From Ricordea florida (lineage: Eukaryota; Cnidaria; Anthozoa; Corallimorpharia; Ricordeidae), in NCBI GenBank assembly GCA_949710005.1, contig OX453287.1, positions 8,131,386 to 8,195,385 of the forward strand: a DNA stretch of 64,000 nucleotides. The letters are read 5' to 3'. Numbering within the stretch: position 1 is the first letter of the stretch; every line of letters begins with the position of its first letter. The notes below the pieces were generated by a model. The model did not search any database and was not told the DNA's origin. It worked only from the letters and a program-made list of their open reading frames with translations. Below, piece by piece: positions 10,999-21,500 of this stretch. The translations under genes and the position numbers were made by a program.

Positions 10999-11199
10999 CA
11001 TGTTTTCTATTTCTTTTAGAAAACACCGCGACGAAAAAAAGAAAAACAACTTGTTAACTTTGATAATCAAAATGTAGATTCTCTTTGATCGCGTCATCAT
11101 TGCGTCAACAGCTCGTGCTAGTTCTGTGTTTCTATCGAGTTATAGAAACACGAATTCTAACCAATCAGCGTGCGTATTTTCTTAGGACTGTTTTCTAAT
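10826..11199. repeat. Snap-back MITE, TTTCTATCGAGTTATAGAAA family, copy 1
   Basis: TTTCTATCGAGTTATAGAAA occurs at 10850, inverted at about 10970, and direct at about 11130. Between the first two, GGAGAACGAGAAATGCTGTG faces an inverted arm ending in CTTTTTCAAGTTCTCC. CCAATCAGCGTGCG is at 11161. Partial copies are at 32738-32885 and 49857-50115. Confidence 0.75.
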
Positions 11200-11428
11200 A
11201 TTACATATTGCACACAACAGACTAACCACTGATACACTGCGTATTACACCTCACTCACTAATTGTTGCCCTTACACACTAATCACTGCTGATTGTCTACA
11301 TCCTACAACATGCTTATAATGGTCATGATAATCCGTTAAATGATAATTAGCTAAATAATAGGTTTTTGCTCTAGTGGAATTTGTTCACTTTTGGCATTTT
11401 TTTTAATTTGGCAAGATTGGTTTTCTTT

Positions 11429-11638
11429 TTAGCTCTGTCTCTCTCTTACATCTTTAAACACTGATAGCCCAATCTCACGATTTGTTTTGACCTCTGTAAC
11501 ACACATAGATATATCTTCCAATATAGAGTGAAACTGTTGGAATGCAAACTCCGCAAAATCCCCACAAACTGATCTAGAAACCAGACAGGACACAAAAGGA
11601 TCTATACAGGAGTTAAGGTAAGGAAATTTTATTGAAAT
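11429..11638 (-). pseudogene. Rhodopsin-family GPCR fragment (TM7 and C-tail)
   Basis: A short minus-strand frame begins with YLNSCIDPFVSCLVSRSV, which matches the 'LNSC(I/L)DP(F/I)xY' end of transmembrane segment 7 in rhodopsin-family receptors, except that the expected tyrosine is serine. A plausible cytoplasmic tail of about 50 residues follows to a stop. TM1-TM6 are absent: a stop lies just upstream and no acceptor is obvious. Most likely a truncated pseudogene, less likely a terminal exon. Confidence 0.4.
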
Positions 11639-11998
11639 TCATTTTTAATTTTCCCTTCAAATTTGAAACAATCTTCCCCCATACAAATCCTTATAATTTT
11701 GCCATCACATAAAGATCATGCATGTTGGTCCTCAAATTACTAGCACGTGATGTGCACCGCTTTTTCCAATACAAAGGTCAAAACAAATTGTGAGCTTGGG
11801 CTACCTGTGCTTTAAAGACCCTGAATAATATATAATAGACAGGTTTTCAACAACTGTGTGCTTCCTTGAAAATCAATTTTGTCGATGACATCATTAATGT
11901 GTCTGTCCTTTGATAGGTCATGAGTATTAAAGTGACCAATCACAGCACAAGTGACATTCAGTTCATTGTTCAAAAGAAAACAATCACAAATGAACCAA

Positions 11999-12235
11999 TC
12001 ACTGAGGCAAATAATTGTTTTAGTATAAATACAAAGCTGATTATAATATTTTCAAAAAGAGAAAAGAAAAAGCATTGTACAACACGAAAAAAAGTTTATT
12101 TCATCAAAAGCGCGCCAAAGACTGGCAGCCATTTTGTTCGTCGAGGTGATTATCGGCCGATAATCCGAGATAGCGAACCAATCAGAGCGCGCGATTGTAT
12201 AATCACCCTTCGGCAAATAATTGTTTTAAAAATAT
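11999..12235. repeat. Fold-back MITE, family I, copy 2
   Basis: Matches the right two thirds of the copy at 1124-1433, including ATAATTGTTTTAGTATAAAT, CTGGCAGCCATTTTGTTCGT, GATTATCGGCCGATAAT and CCAATCAGAGCGCGCG (12178). The left hairpin is missing. Confidence 0.75.
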
Positions 12236-12551
12236 TATCATCTAAGTAACCACGATGAATAATAATCTTTTCCATAACAAAACAAATCTTGGTTCCAGAC
12301 CTCCACGAGACCACACATTAACAATGGAGTCCGTGAGAAACCATTCGTCTACATGTTCCTCTTCCTTCTGGCTTTGAGCGGTTCTCGTGCACCTTAATGG
12401 CATTACCGTATTACCAATTGACAGCTGGTTTCACATGTTAAAAAATTCTTGGTTTTGTGGATAGAAATTAAACTGGTAATACTACTTTCCCAGAGAAAAG
12501 GAGCAAAGGATATTTCAATAAACCCGTGCTTATACCTACGAAACGACTAAC

Positions 12552-12697
12552 CTTTTAGAAGTCAAACCAGACGTACTACTAGCATGTCTGTCAGAATTTT
12601 TCTCCACTTTTGTCGGTACTTTCCTTCTCTTTCTTCCAGTGTCATTTCTTTCACTCTCCTTTTGCGCAACGAACTTCCTCTTGCGACCCCTACGCAT
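12552..12697 (-). CDS. Possible first coding exon, basic nuclear-type N-terminus
   Basis: An ATG on the minus strand (12695-12697) opens 48 codons plus two bases to a GTTAGT donor, the same donor word used by three CCT7 exons. The peptide is very basic (MRRGRKRKFVAQKESERN, then GRKRRKVPTKVEKNSD) and could be a nuclear or nucleolar localisation segment. As a first exon it could serve the NOL9-like exons 5.6 kb downstream on the same strand, but no linking exon was found. The short length and low complexity limit confidence. Confidence 0.38.
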
Positions 12698-13009
12698 TCT
12701 GACTTGTAGACAGAGCTTTTTTAAATTCAAGAGCGCTCCCTACTTTAGAGGCTACGCCACTTTCGGTCATCCGCAGTCCTCTACCTAACCATCACTGTCC
12801 ATTATTCTTCCAGCAGTGTAGAAATTCTCTGAAATTTTAACGTGAAATCATTCCTTTACATGTCGGCCATGTTGCCGCGCGGCGCATACCCAACTCGTTT
12901 CCAGGGTCTTCTCGGGTTTTGCAAATTTGTAAGATAGGCCCGCAGAAATCCCCGCAGAAGCGTACAAACCTTCCAACCGTGCTGCCATCTTCTTTGGTTC
13001 CAAAGGGGT

Positions 13010-13370
13010 GCCTCCAGGGCTCCGGACCAAAATAAACAGGGCTCCAGAGCTCCTGAGAGATTGAGAAAGGACTCCAGGCTCCGCTATGTATTTTTGGCCT
13101 TAATCAAATCAAATCCTAGAATTAAGAAATACAGCAATTTCTATTTTTTAAACGCTGTTTTTATAACAAAGCACGTTATGACGCTTTCTGTGCAAGAATG
13201 TCCGAAGTTTAATATTTGGGGCTACGGGATTCGCAGCAAACGTTTTGAGGGTTCCAGGCTCTACAGTAAAATAATGTTAGGGCTCCGAGCAACGAAGCGA
13301 TGAGGCTCCGGGCTCCACGGAAAAAAATGTTACGGCTCCCGGGCTCCAGCCAACACCCCCCCCCCCCCCC
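13010..13370. repeat. GGGCTCC-rich element with poly-C end
   Basis: GGGCTCC/GGCTCC words recur about every 20-60 bases from 13017 to 13350, ending in a run of about 16 C. The arrangement resembles other G/C-terminated short elements in this window, but I could not define both termini. Confidence 0.4.
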
Positions 13371-13639
13371 CCAGGCTACTCCGCCCCCTCACTGGGACCC
13401 TGCAGTTTGTAAACTGATAAATATTTGATCGGGACTTCCGCCCCAACTTTTCTGTAAAAATGCTTAACGTTCATATGTTACATTTTTTTTTGCTCGTGGA
13501 TCTCATGGATTTGGGCTGGTGGGTCAGAAATGTCACGGATAACGGGTTACAAAAGAAACATCCGAGTCAAAAGTTACCTTGGATTTAGTTTCGTCAAGAG
13601 AAAATGAGGTAAGAGAACGCATCTTCCATACTGGATTCT

Positions 13640-14400
13640 CTTACTATGATAATCGCGAATAATCGGGAGCAGAATTTAATTCGCGAGTACTAATTTTTGC
13701 GATTGCAAAAACAATTAGAGAAAAATCGTACTAAATTTCGCGATTTTATCTTTAATTTTCGTAATTCCTGAGCAAAGGGCACTAGTGTCACAAATCAGTA
13801 AAACATATAGATTTAAACTTACAACTGCCCTACATAAAACCTTACGAACAATGGAAATATAACTTCTTGCCGCGTATGCTATCTATGCAAAGTACATTAC
13901 AGGCTCCTTATCAAGCCCTGTGCATGCAACCTGGCTCATCAGGAGAGAGGGGAAGCGCTATATCGTGAAAGGCTGGGAGAAGGCTAGCATTGCATCAGTG
14001 GCCAAAGAGAAAATGCTACTCCCTCTAAAGGATCCCTTCAAGGACTATCCTATCACCCCGTAATGAAGTTTCGTCGCCTTTCTGGTCACTGTTTCTGATG
14101 TACTGTGCGCCATATTTACTGAACATCTTAAGTTGCATTTTAAGCACATTACTCTTTTCAATGAAAAATTCGATGACTGCACTCAGTAAAGAGGTTTGGC
14201 TGAATTAGAAGCAGAAGAGAGCAGTGAATCAGAAGAAGAGTGCAAAAGTAAAATAAGACCGGAAAGATGTTTTAAAATCTTATTGTTTTATTTCTTTTCT
14301 GACATGGTATTACATTTCGCGTGTGTAAATTTCTCGCAATGTGTTTGTTAAAAATCGCGAAATTTAATACTCGCCAAAAATTAGTAAGAATAAGGTAGTT
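13640..14400. mobile_element. Decayed element with TCGCGAAATTT-type subterminal repeats
   Basis: Words such as AATTTCGCGATTTT and ACTAATTTTTGCGA occur near the left part (about 13690-13750), and their inverses (AAAATCGCGAAATTTAAT, AAAAATTAGT) near the right (about 14350-14390). A pogo-like transposase remnant lies between them. The same words occur in the element at 47844-48729. Confidence 0.45.
13899..14063 (+). pseudogene. pogo/Tigger-like transposase C-terminal remnant
   Basis: Fifty-four codons read TGSLSSPVHATWLIRREGKR then YIVKGWEKASI and LLPLKDPFKDYPITP before a stop. This resembles the C-terminal part of DDE_1 (pogo-type) transposases, where 'PLHATWL...GK.YIVKGW.KAGI...LP..DPF' is typical. 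The DDE catalytic core is absent. An acidic stretch (ELEAEESSESEEE) follows at about 14200-14240 in a separate frame. Identification is from recalled family patterns. Confidence 0.45.
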
Positions 14401-14503
14401 AGTGACAGAGGGAGCTATTGTTACATCGACCTCGCTAACTAGTGGGTTATTTTCGGCCACCAGAATGCGAAAATGTGAGTTATCTTAGACTTGAAATTGT
14501 TTA

Positions 14504-14781
14504 GGGACGGATCATTAGAAAAGTGATGGGGGGGGGGGGGGAAACAAAAAAAACTCATGCAAGGGAAAATGCCAAGAAAAAAAAATTCATGCACAGAAGA
14601 ATGTAAAAAAAATTCATGCAGAAGGAAGGTCCAATTGTGACTTTTTCACACGTAGTAAAAAAAATTCGTGCAGAGGGGTTCACCTGAAAAAAAATGCCTA
14701 CACAAGCAGTGAGCGAAAAAAAAAATTCGTGCAAGCTGAAAATTCCCCACCCCCCCGATCACTTTTCTAATGGTCCGTCCC
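14504..14781. mobile_element. PIF/Harbinger-like MITE, copy 1
   Basis: Terminal inverted repeat GGGACGGATCATTAGAAAAG / CTTTTCTAATGGTCCGTCCC with TTA immediately outside both ends (14501-14503 and 14782-14784). A 3-bp TTA duplication is typical of PIF/Harbinger elements. The interior alternates A-runs with TTCATGCA/TTCGTGCA words and has a G run inside the left end and a C run inside the right. Confidence 0.85.
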
Positions 14782-15271
14782 TTAAGTTTCATGCTTTTTA
14801 CCACTGCTTCATCGTGAACTCTTCCTTCCTCTTCGCCCGCAGTAAATTCAAACCAAAAACACTTTTATGGTAATACTTACTCGGAACTTGGAAATAATTT
14901 TTCCTGGTCCTTCCAAAGGAGAAGTCTTCGCGTGAATATATTACACAGCTTTGCATACGAAAACCTTAGAATGTGACTTCTCAGCGGATTACCGAGGCGC
15001 TCTGTTCTCTACGCGGATGCATGACAACTGAGGCTCTCAGTGGCCAGGCCACGCTCATTTTACACCGGAACCTCTTGTTTTTAAAAAAAAAACTACGCTG
15101 TGAATAAATTAGAAGCCCGCAAAGGTCGCTGGTCAGCTTTCTTCTAGGACTTCTCGCTTCTTTCAGAGCAGACCAAACTAGGCTGGGGCGAGTATCTTTT
15201 TGACCCAAATTTTCTTCGTAAATTCAGGATTTGAGTAGAATCTTTATGGAGCAACTGGCTGTCATTACTTA

Positions 15272-15575
15272 GGGACGGACCATTAAAAAAGTGATGGGGT
15301 GGGGGGGGGGGGGGTGGAAAAAATAACAACAAAAAAATTCATGCAAGGGAAATTAAATGCCAAGAAAAAAAATTCATGCAAAGAAGAAGGTAAAAATAAA
15401 TTCATGCAGAAGGAAGGTCCAATTGTGACTTTTTCACACGCAGTAAAAAAATTCGTGCCGAGGGGCCAGTCACCTGAAACAAAAATTCCTGCACAAGCAG
15501 TGAGCGAAAAAAAAATTCGTGCAAGCTGAAAATTCCCCCCCCCCCCCCCCCATCACTTTTCTAATGGTCCGTCCC
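15272..15575. mobile_element. PIF/Harbinger-like MITE, copy 2
   Basis: Same family as 14504-14781, only 490 bp away and in the same orientation. TTA lies directly outside both ends (15269-15271 and 15576-15578). The terminal repeat is GGGACGGACCATTAAAAAAG / TTTTCTAATGGTCCGTCCC. Homopolymer G and C runs near the ends are longer here. Confidence 0.88.
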
Positions 15576-15582
15576 TTAGCTC

Positions 15583-15705
15583 TTACTAACCGAGCTGGAG
15601 GTCTGTATGGGAGAATCTTGACCGAGGTCGTGAGTACAGACCGAACGCAGTGAGGTCTGTACACACGACCGAGCTCGGTTAATAAGATGTTTATTATATG
15701 GCAAA
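15583..15705. repeat. Fold-back MITE, family II, copy 2 (one end)
   Basis: ACTAACCGAGCTGGAGGTCTG is inverted downstream (CAGACC, CGAGCTCGGTTA) and followed by GGTTAATAAGATGTTTATTA and TATGGCA, as in the copy at 1742. Only the hairpin end is present. Confidence 0.55.
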
Positions 15706-15927
15706 GAAGGAAACCTTAATTCGTTTAATGTAACTGGGTTGCTGACATTTTGCTTGCGAACGGCGATGAGCCTAACTTAAACCTGCCGAAATTTGCTTGT
15801 CTTCTTTACTTTTTTTTTGTCATCAGGCTTTTTGGCACTTCCATAAATGATTGAGACGAAGATTTTGTATTTTAGTTTGCTACTTTTTCAACGAAAAATA
15901 AAGCCGCTCTACAGATGCCGGTCTAGA

Positions 15928-15994
15928 TGCATTACACCAGACAAGACAGCTTCAGCATGCATAATGAAGTAGGGACCTGTGCGGAAATCTTACC
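15928..15994. repeat. Truncated hAT-type MITE (half copy)
   Basis: TGCATTACACCAGACAAGAC through GGGACCTGTGCGGAAATCTT ACC is the inverse of the left half of the MITE at 29640-29792, ending at its terminus. The other half is absent. Confidence 0.75.
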
Positions 15995-16806
15995 GATTTG
16001 GTAGCATTTTTGGATGAAGTTTTCTTAATTGCGGTATGTCTCATGCGTGGTCACGTAGAAAGTAGTTGCAAGACAAACTGACTTGACAACAAAAGCGTGA
16101 TAACGCTCAAAGTTTGATTACGCTTGCAGGTGAAACGGTTGACGTTACAAAGGACGAGCGGGACGAGCCGAGAGCGGTCTGGTGACGAGGGAGTCAACTG
16201 CGTCCCACTCGCTTCGCTCGCGGATTCACGCTCCGACTCCCACTCGCTTCGCTCACGGTATCACGCTTTCGCTCGCCGAATATTTTTTTCCGCCCTCGCT
16301 GGGAGCCTGTTCGCAGGCTAAAAATAACCTCGTGGCAATGGGTGAAATAAGATGCCTTATTTTACTTAAATCACGTGACAGAGTAATGAATGCTCTATTG
16401 TTTTAAAGTGTCACGCAATCTACGTTTACATTTGGGTTAGATATGTTTTTTCGTCCATACCGCGCTGACCATCTATGGTATAGTTATTTCAGTTTCCTCC
16501 AAATGCTGTTTGACTAGGTATGATTGTAGGGAATTGAGACTCATTATTAACTGTCGTTGGTAATTAAGGTTGTTCACCTTCATCAGCGATCTCACGTTCG
16601 TTATACGCCTCAGATTGTTGTTGAGATGTAAATCTATTGTAAATTCTGTTAACTTGTCTTCTGAAATTCTCTACTGCACTATTAATCCACGTTCTTACTG
16701 ACTTGGGTACAGATGATAATAACCGTTTAGCATAATTATTAATAGACTGTATAATGCTCTCAGTAGATCTCTGGGTGCCGCTCATTATAGTAATTATAAT
16801 ATCTTA
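15995..16806. other. Intergenic, no gene supported
   Basis: GC-richer stretch with repeated CACTCGCTTCGCTC and CACGCT words (about 16200-16290), giving arginine/serine-rich chance frames on both strands. The minus-strand frame at 16564-16785 (IINSxVENFRRQ-like) may be an extension of the broken gene at 16807-17870, but I could not join them. Confidence 0.3.
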
Positions 16807-17870
16807 TCAATTTCTTTGGATTTCTTTACATAGAGCCTTGCCTTTAGATTGCTTTGCTTTAATTTTAAAGTCTTGCATGATGTCCTTGGCTAAAGAGAAC
16901 GACGGAACCCTAAGGTACAAATTTACAATACTGTGCAGGACATCTTTGCTAACATTCTTAGTGGGAACCAGTTCAGCATCTGAAACCATAGTTTGGTAGT
17001 TTGATACCACATCACTATCAGTGACTGACATCTGAGCTATTCCAGCCATGTCCACTCGTTGCAAAGATTGTGTAATACATACCCACCCACATACTGCAGC
17101 CCAGCCTTCTCTTTCTCTGATAAGACAGTTTTGATGGAACAACATCGTTGTCAGGAGATGACTTCATATGCTTGCAATGTGTGAGCATACTATCAGTCAC
17201 TTTAATTGCTAGCAATATAGCTGCGTTTCGGGATAACCCTCGAAAAAAGTTTGTAGATTTCAGTGGAATCTGGTCATAATATTTCTCGTAAAACTTTTCT
17301 CTGTCTCCATTCTTTAGGTATCCATCAAACAGTATTTTAAACACGGAAAATTCCTTAGTTTCAGTAAGCTGTCCGTACGCATAGTGCTTGAATTCGTCTC
17401 GTAAGTCAGCGTGGAAGACTTTGTTTTCTTTAACTTTTTTTCACAGCAGCATTCACAATCTCGGCAAGAACCACTGGCGTTAAAGGCAGTTGTTGCTGTT
17501 GATCGATGTGTTTAGTAGTTCTGTGCCTACGGTAGCCTCCAGTAGACTTGTATTCTTTCCCGCAGTCGCTGCATACAATGACCGTCGATTGAACCTACAG
17601 TGAACACGGAAACACAAAGTAATAAGGATACGTATCCAGAAACACCGATTATCTTCGACAGACAAACTAGGGGCTTATACAGCAAACGAACTCGCGTTCC
17701 ACTCCAGCCGAAACAAAAGCAGGGATTTTCTGGATCATTTTGTACTTACATCACTTACTGAGCTTTCAAACTGCTTCTCCAAGTATTCGTCGCCTTCTAA
17801 GATATCCAAAATGGCCTCAAAATCTTCCCCGAAGAGGTAGAGACGTTCATACTGTCCGCCATCTTGTTTT
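16807..17870 (-). pseudogene. Broken two-exon C2H2 zinc-finger protein
   Basis: Minus strand. Exon 1 (about 17870-17759) encodes an acidic stretch, DFEAILDILEGDEYLEKQFE then SS, ending at a GTAAGT donor. After a 164-bp intron, exon 2 starts at 17594 after CACTGTAG with a C2H2 finger ([20 protein letters not shown] then KH), then DLRDEFKHYAYG, RGLSRNAAILLAIKV and KAGLQYVGGYVLHNL. A stop follows WTWLE near 17045, and the frame resumes with RVDMAGIAQMSVTDSDVVS and FSLAKDIMQDFKIKAKQ to 16807. At least one frameshift separates these blocks. 'GLQYVGGYV' occurs in lineage-expanded coral proteins of transposon-like character that I cannot name. The LTR element begins 353 bp upstream of exon 1. Confidence 0.5.
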
Positions 17871-18222
17871 GAGTGTGCAGGGTCAGTATCACGTGACGGG
17901 TCAGTTCAACATCAGAGAGCCGCTATTGTTTTGGTCCTTTGAAGTTCGCCGAGTTTCCTAACCAGTCTCCTCTACTAACTATGATCAAACAGAGGCCGAC
18001 TACTACTGCATCCCTACAGCTGACGAATTCTCTAGCAGCAAGGCTCAATATTTGGTGTACAGAATCCTGCCTTATTACTAACGAGAACCACTACGTGGAA
18101 CTTACCGGGGCCCAGTGGGACACGGGATTGCATAGATATAGTTAACCTCTTGCACCTCTCACGAAGGAAAGTTCACTCAGTGTAGATAGCTCGATACGTT
18201 TCACGATAGAAGGTTCACTCTT

Positions 18223-18385
18223 CGCCAGTACCGGTCAGCGGTACATATTGTTAGTCATGTGACCGACCCCGGGTCGGCCATCTTGTTTTTCTAGTTTTAC
18301 TCTTGTCTAGTTGTTGTTCCCCGAGTAAAGTCGTTTTGTTCAGTGTTCGCTTGTGCCTTGGTTGTTCCTTTATCCTTAACTGGCG
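18223..18385 (+). repeat. 5' LTR
   Basis: 163 bp, identical base for base to 23460-23622. The ends form a perfect 7-bp inverted repeat, CGCCAGT ... ACTGGCG, instead of the usual TG...CA. It includes a CCGACCCCGGGTCGGCC palindrome. No clear TATA box. Confidence 0.93.
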
Positions 18386-18403
18386 TGGTGGCAGCCGTTG
18401 GTC
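18386..18403 (+). promoter_or_regulatory. Primer-binding site
   Basis: TGGTGGCAGCCGTTGGTC starts directly after the 5' LTR. TGG pairs with the universal CCA tail of a tRNA 3' end. I cannot assign the tRNA with confidence. Confidence 0.65.
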
Positions 18404-18505
18404 TAACCCTAGCCTCCTCATCGTCTAACCTTGCACAAAAAGCTCATAAAGAAGAACCAAAACAGCGTAAAGTCGCCGTGATAACACTCGTCAAACACCG
18501 ACAAA

Positions 18506-21500
18506 ATGGCCTCTACTCACCGGGCACCAAAGCAGTGGTGCTTAACCAAGACTGAAACTATCAACAGCTTCGAGAACTGGAAACAGAATCTACTGTACAC
18601 TCTGTCCCTAGATAACAATTTTGCCCCCTTCCTCGCGGAAGGCTGCACGTGGCACAAGAAGTCTAAAGCTCAACCGTTACGTGGATTCCAAAGTGACGGT
18701 GAGTCTGTCCCACTAGCTTGCCGTCGTACTGCCCAACAGAAAGCCAATTTCTTAGAGCTAATGCTTGGTCAAATTGCCAACTACTGCCCAATCATCTCCC
18801 GAAGTTCGCTTGTAAAAAACTCTACGTCCCTGGAGTTCATTTGGCAAACAATCAGACAACATTTTGGCTTCCAAGTGACTGGCGCCCACTTCATCGATTT
18901 TTCCGACATACATCTCGAACCAAATGAGCGCCCAGAAGACCTATACCAGCGATTAATGGCCTTCGTCGAAGACTCTCTGCTCCGAACAAATGGCCTAACC
19001 CACCACGGTGAGGCAATGCCTGAGGATGAGGAATTATCTCCAACTCTAGAAAACCTTGTTGTCCTGACGTGGTTGAAGCTGATTCACCCTCACCTCCCCA
19101 GACTTGTGAAGCAGCGCTACGGTACCGAGCTAAGATCTCGTACAGTTGCCTCCATCAAACCCGAAATTTCACAAGCTCTCGATTCGCTTCTTGATGAAAT
19201 TCACGCTGTAAATGATGCTCAAGTCCTACGCTCAGCTGTTACTACTGAGCTCCGCCGCAATCCGCAACGGGGCAGAGCTACGAACAAGACCACACACAAG
19301 CCACCGAGACAGGAGAAAATTTGCCCATTGTGCAAACAAGCTGGACGCCCTGAAATTCGACATTTCTTAAGCCAATGTGAGTTCCTCCCCGATAATGACA
19401 AGCGCTATATGGTAAAAGCCCGGCAAATCGTGGACATCCTAGATGAAGACCAGGTCGAGGATAATGAGAGAGAACCCTGTCCCCCTTCCCTTCACACGTA
19501 CGACGAGCAGGTCGACGCACGCGCCGTAGCTTTCAGGGTCCAGACCAGACAGTCCCCGTACCTAGATGTCTTCCATGGCCACCACACATCCCGCATCACT
19601 ATTGATAGTGGAGCAACTGGCAACATGATGCGCCAAGCCACCGCTATGCGCCTAGGAGTTCAAGTCGTACCCAGCTCACAGTCTGTCCACCAAGCTGATG
19701 GATCTTCTACCCTTAAAGTCGTCGGAGAGACAAGAACCTCTTTCACCAGAGACAAACAAAGCTTCCGCTTTGAAGGCCTCGTCGTCGAAAACCTCGACGT
19801 CGAAGTACTCGCCGGAACTCCCTTCATGGAGACTAATGACATCGCCGTCCGCCCTGCCAAAAGAGAAGTGATCATCGGTGATGGTTCATGCTACCCCTAT
19901 GGCTCCTCACAAAACCAAAGGGAAAACCCCACTGCCCGATATGCATTCCTGTTAAGATCCCCTCCACAAGCACAGACCATCTGGCCTGGAGAATTCCTAG
20001 AGATAGAACTACCAGAGGACGCTCCACCTGACTGCGAATACGCCATCGAACCACGTACCGACGCCCCAAGCTTCAAGCGGTTAGCACCCTCACAGATATG
20101 GCCTCAGCCAAGCATAGTGTCTAGCGTCGCAAGAAGGATCCGCATCCCAAATTTGACGTCCGAGCCACTCGCGCTCAAACGCAATGAACACTTCTGCCAA
20201 GCTAACCTCACCTTCCACCCGAAAGAGTCACTGGAGCATACTCAACTCATACAACCAACACAAGTGACTCCCATTGCAAAGAATCATTCCTCCGCCGTAC
20301 AAGTTGACCCCGACAACCTCCTATCACCACAAGTACAAGCAGAATTCCACTCAGTACTCCAGGAATACGATTCCGTCTTTGACCCGAACTTTAAAGGCTA
20401 CAACGGAGCTGCCGGGCCTTTCCACGCAAAGGTGAACATGGGACCAGTGGAACCACCCCAACGAAAGGGTCGTCTTCCTCAATACGATAGAGGCAAACTT
20501 GTCGAGCTCCAGGAAAAGTTCGACCAACTCGAAGCACTTGGCGTTTTCGAGACCCCAGAGGATGCAGGAGTCACAGTCGAATACCTAAACCCGTCTTTCC
20601 TAGTCAAAAAACCCAACGGTGACTATCGCCTCGTAACAGCTTTCGCCGATGTTGGCCGCTACAGTAAGCCCCAGCCCTCCCTACTACCTGATGTCGACAC
20701 CACCCTACGTCACATTGCCCAGTGGAAACACTTAATCAAGACCGACCTGACGAGCGCCTTTTATCAAATACCCTTGGCAAAAAAGTCTATGAAGTACTGT
20801 GGTGTTGCCACCCCTTTCAAAGGTGTACGAGTCTACAAAAGATCTGCAATGGGCATGCCCGGATCCGAAACAGCGTTAGAGGAGCTCATGTGCCGTGTAC
20901 TTGGTACGCTACTTCAAGATGGTTCCACAGTAAAGATAGCCGACGACCTCTACTGCGGTGGAAACACCCCTCAAGAACTGCTATCAAACTGGAAAAGGCT
21001 TCTACAGGCCCTGCACAGATGCGACCTTCGCCTTTCACCTACCAAAACTGTCATCAACCCGAAAGAAACAACAATACTTGGTTGGATCTGGAGCAACGGA
21101 ACCTTAAAAGCCAGCCCGCACCGAGTGAACACCCTGGCCTCGTGCCCCCCTCCGGATACAGTCTGCCAGATGAGATCCTTCGTAGGTGCGTACAAAGTTC
21201 TCTCTCGCGTCATCCCACAGTGCTCTACGTACCTAGCCCCACTGGACCATATCACTGCTGGCCGCCAGTCACAAGAATCCATCTCGTGGACCGATGAGCT
21301 TCGAACTGCCTTTCAAAAGGCTCAGCATGCCATACAGTCACCCCGCTGCATCACTCTTCCAAGGCCAGATGACCAGCTCTGGATCGTAACGGATGGAGCC
21401 GTTAGGAACCCTGGGATCGGCGCTACTCTATACATTACCCGAGAAGGCAAACAGCTCCTTGCCGGCTTCTTCAGCGCCAAACTTCGTGGTTCACAGACCA

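Noticed and set aside
17965-18080. Immunoglobulin-like fragment (QTEADYYCIPTADEF)
   Set aside because: Only about 35 codons between stops, with a weak acceptor and no partner cysteine or tryptophan; the DYYC resemblance is likely chance.
18386-18505. Separate small gene overlapping the start of gag-pol (18343-18555)
   Set aside because: It overlaps the LTR and leader in another frame and has no family resemblance.
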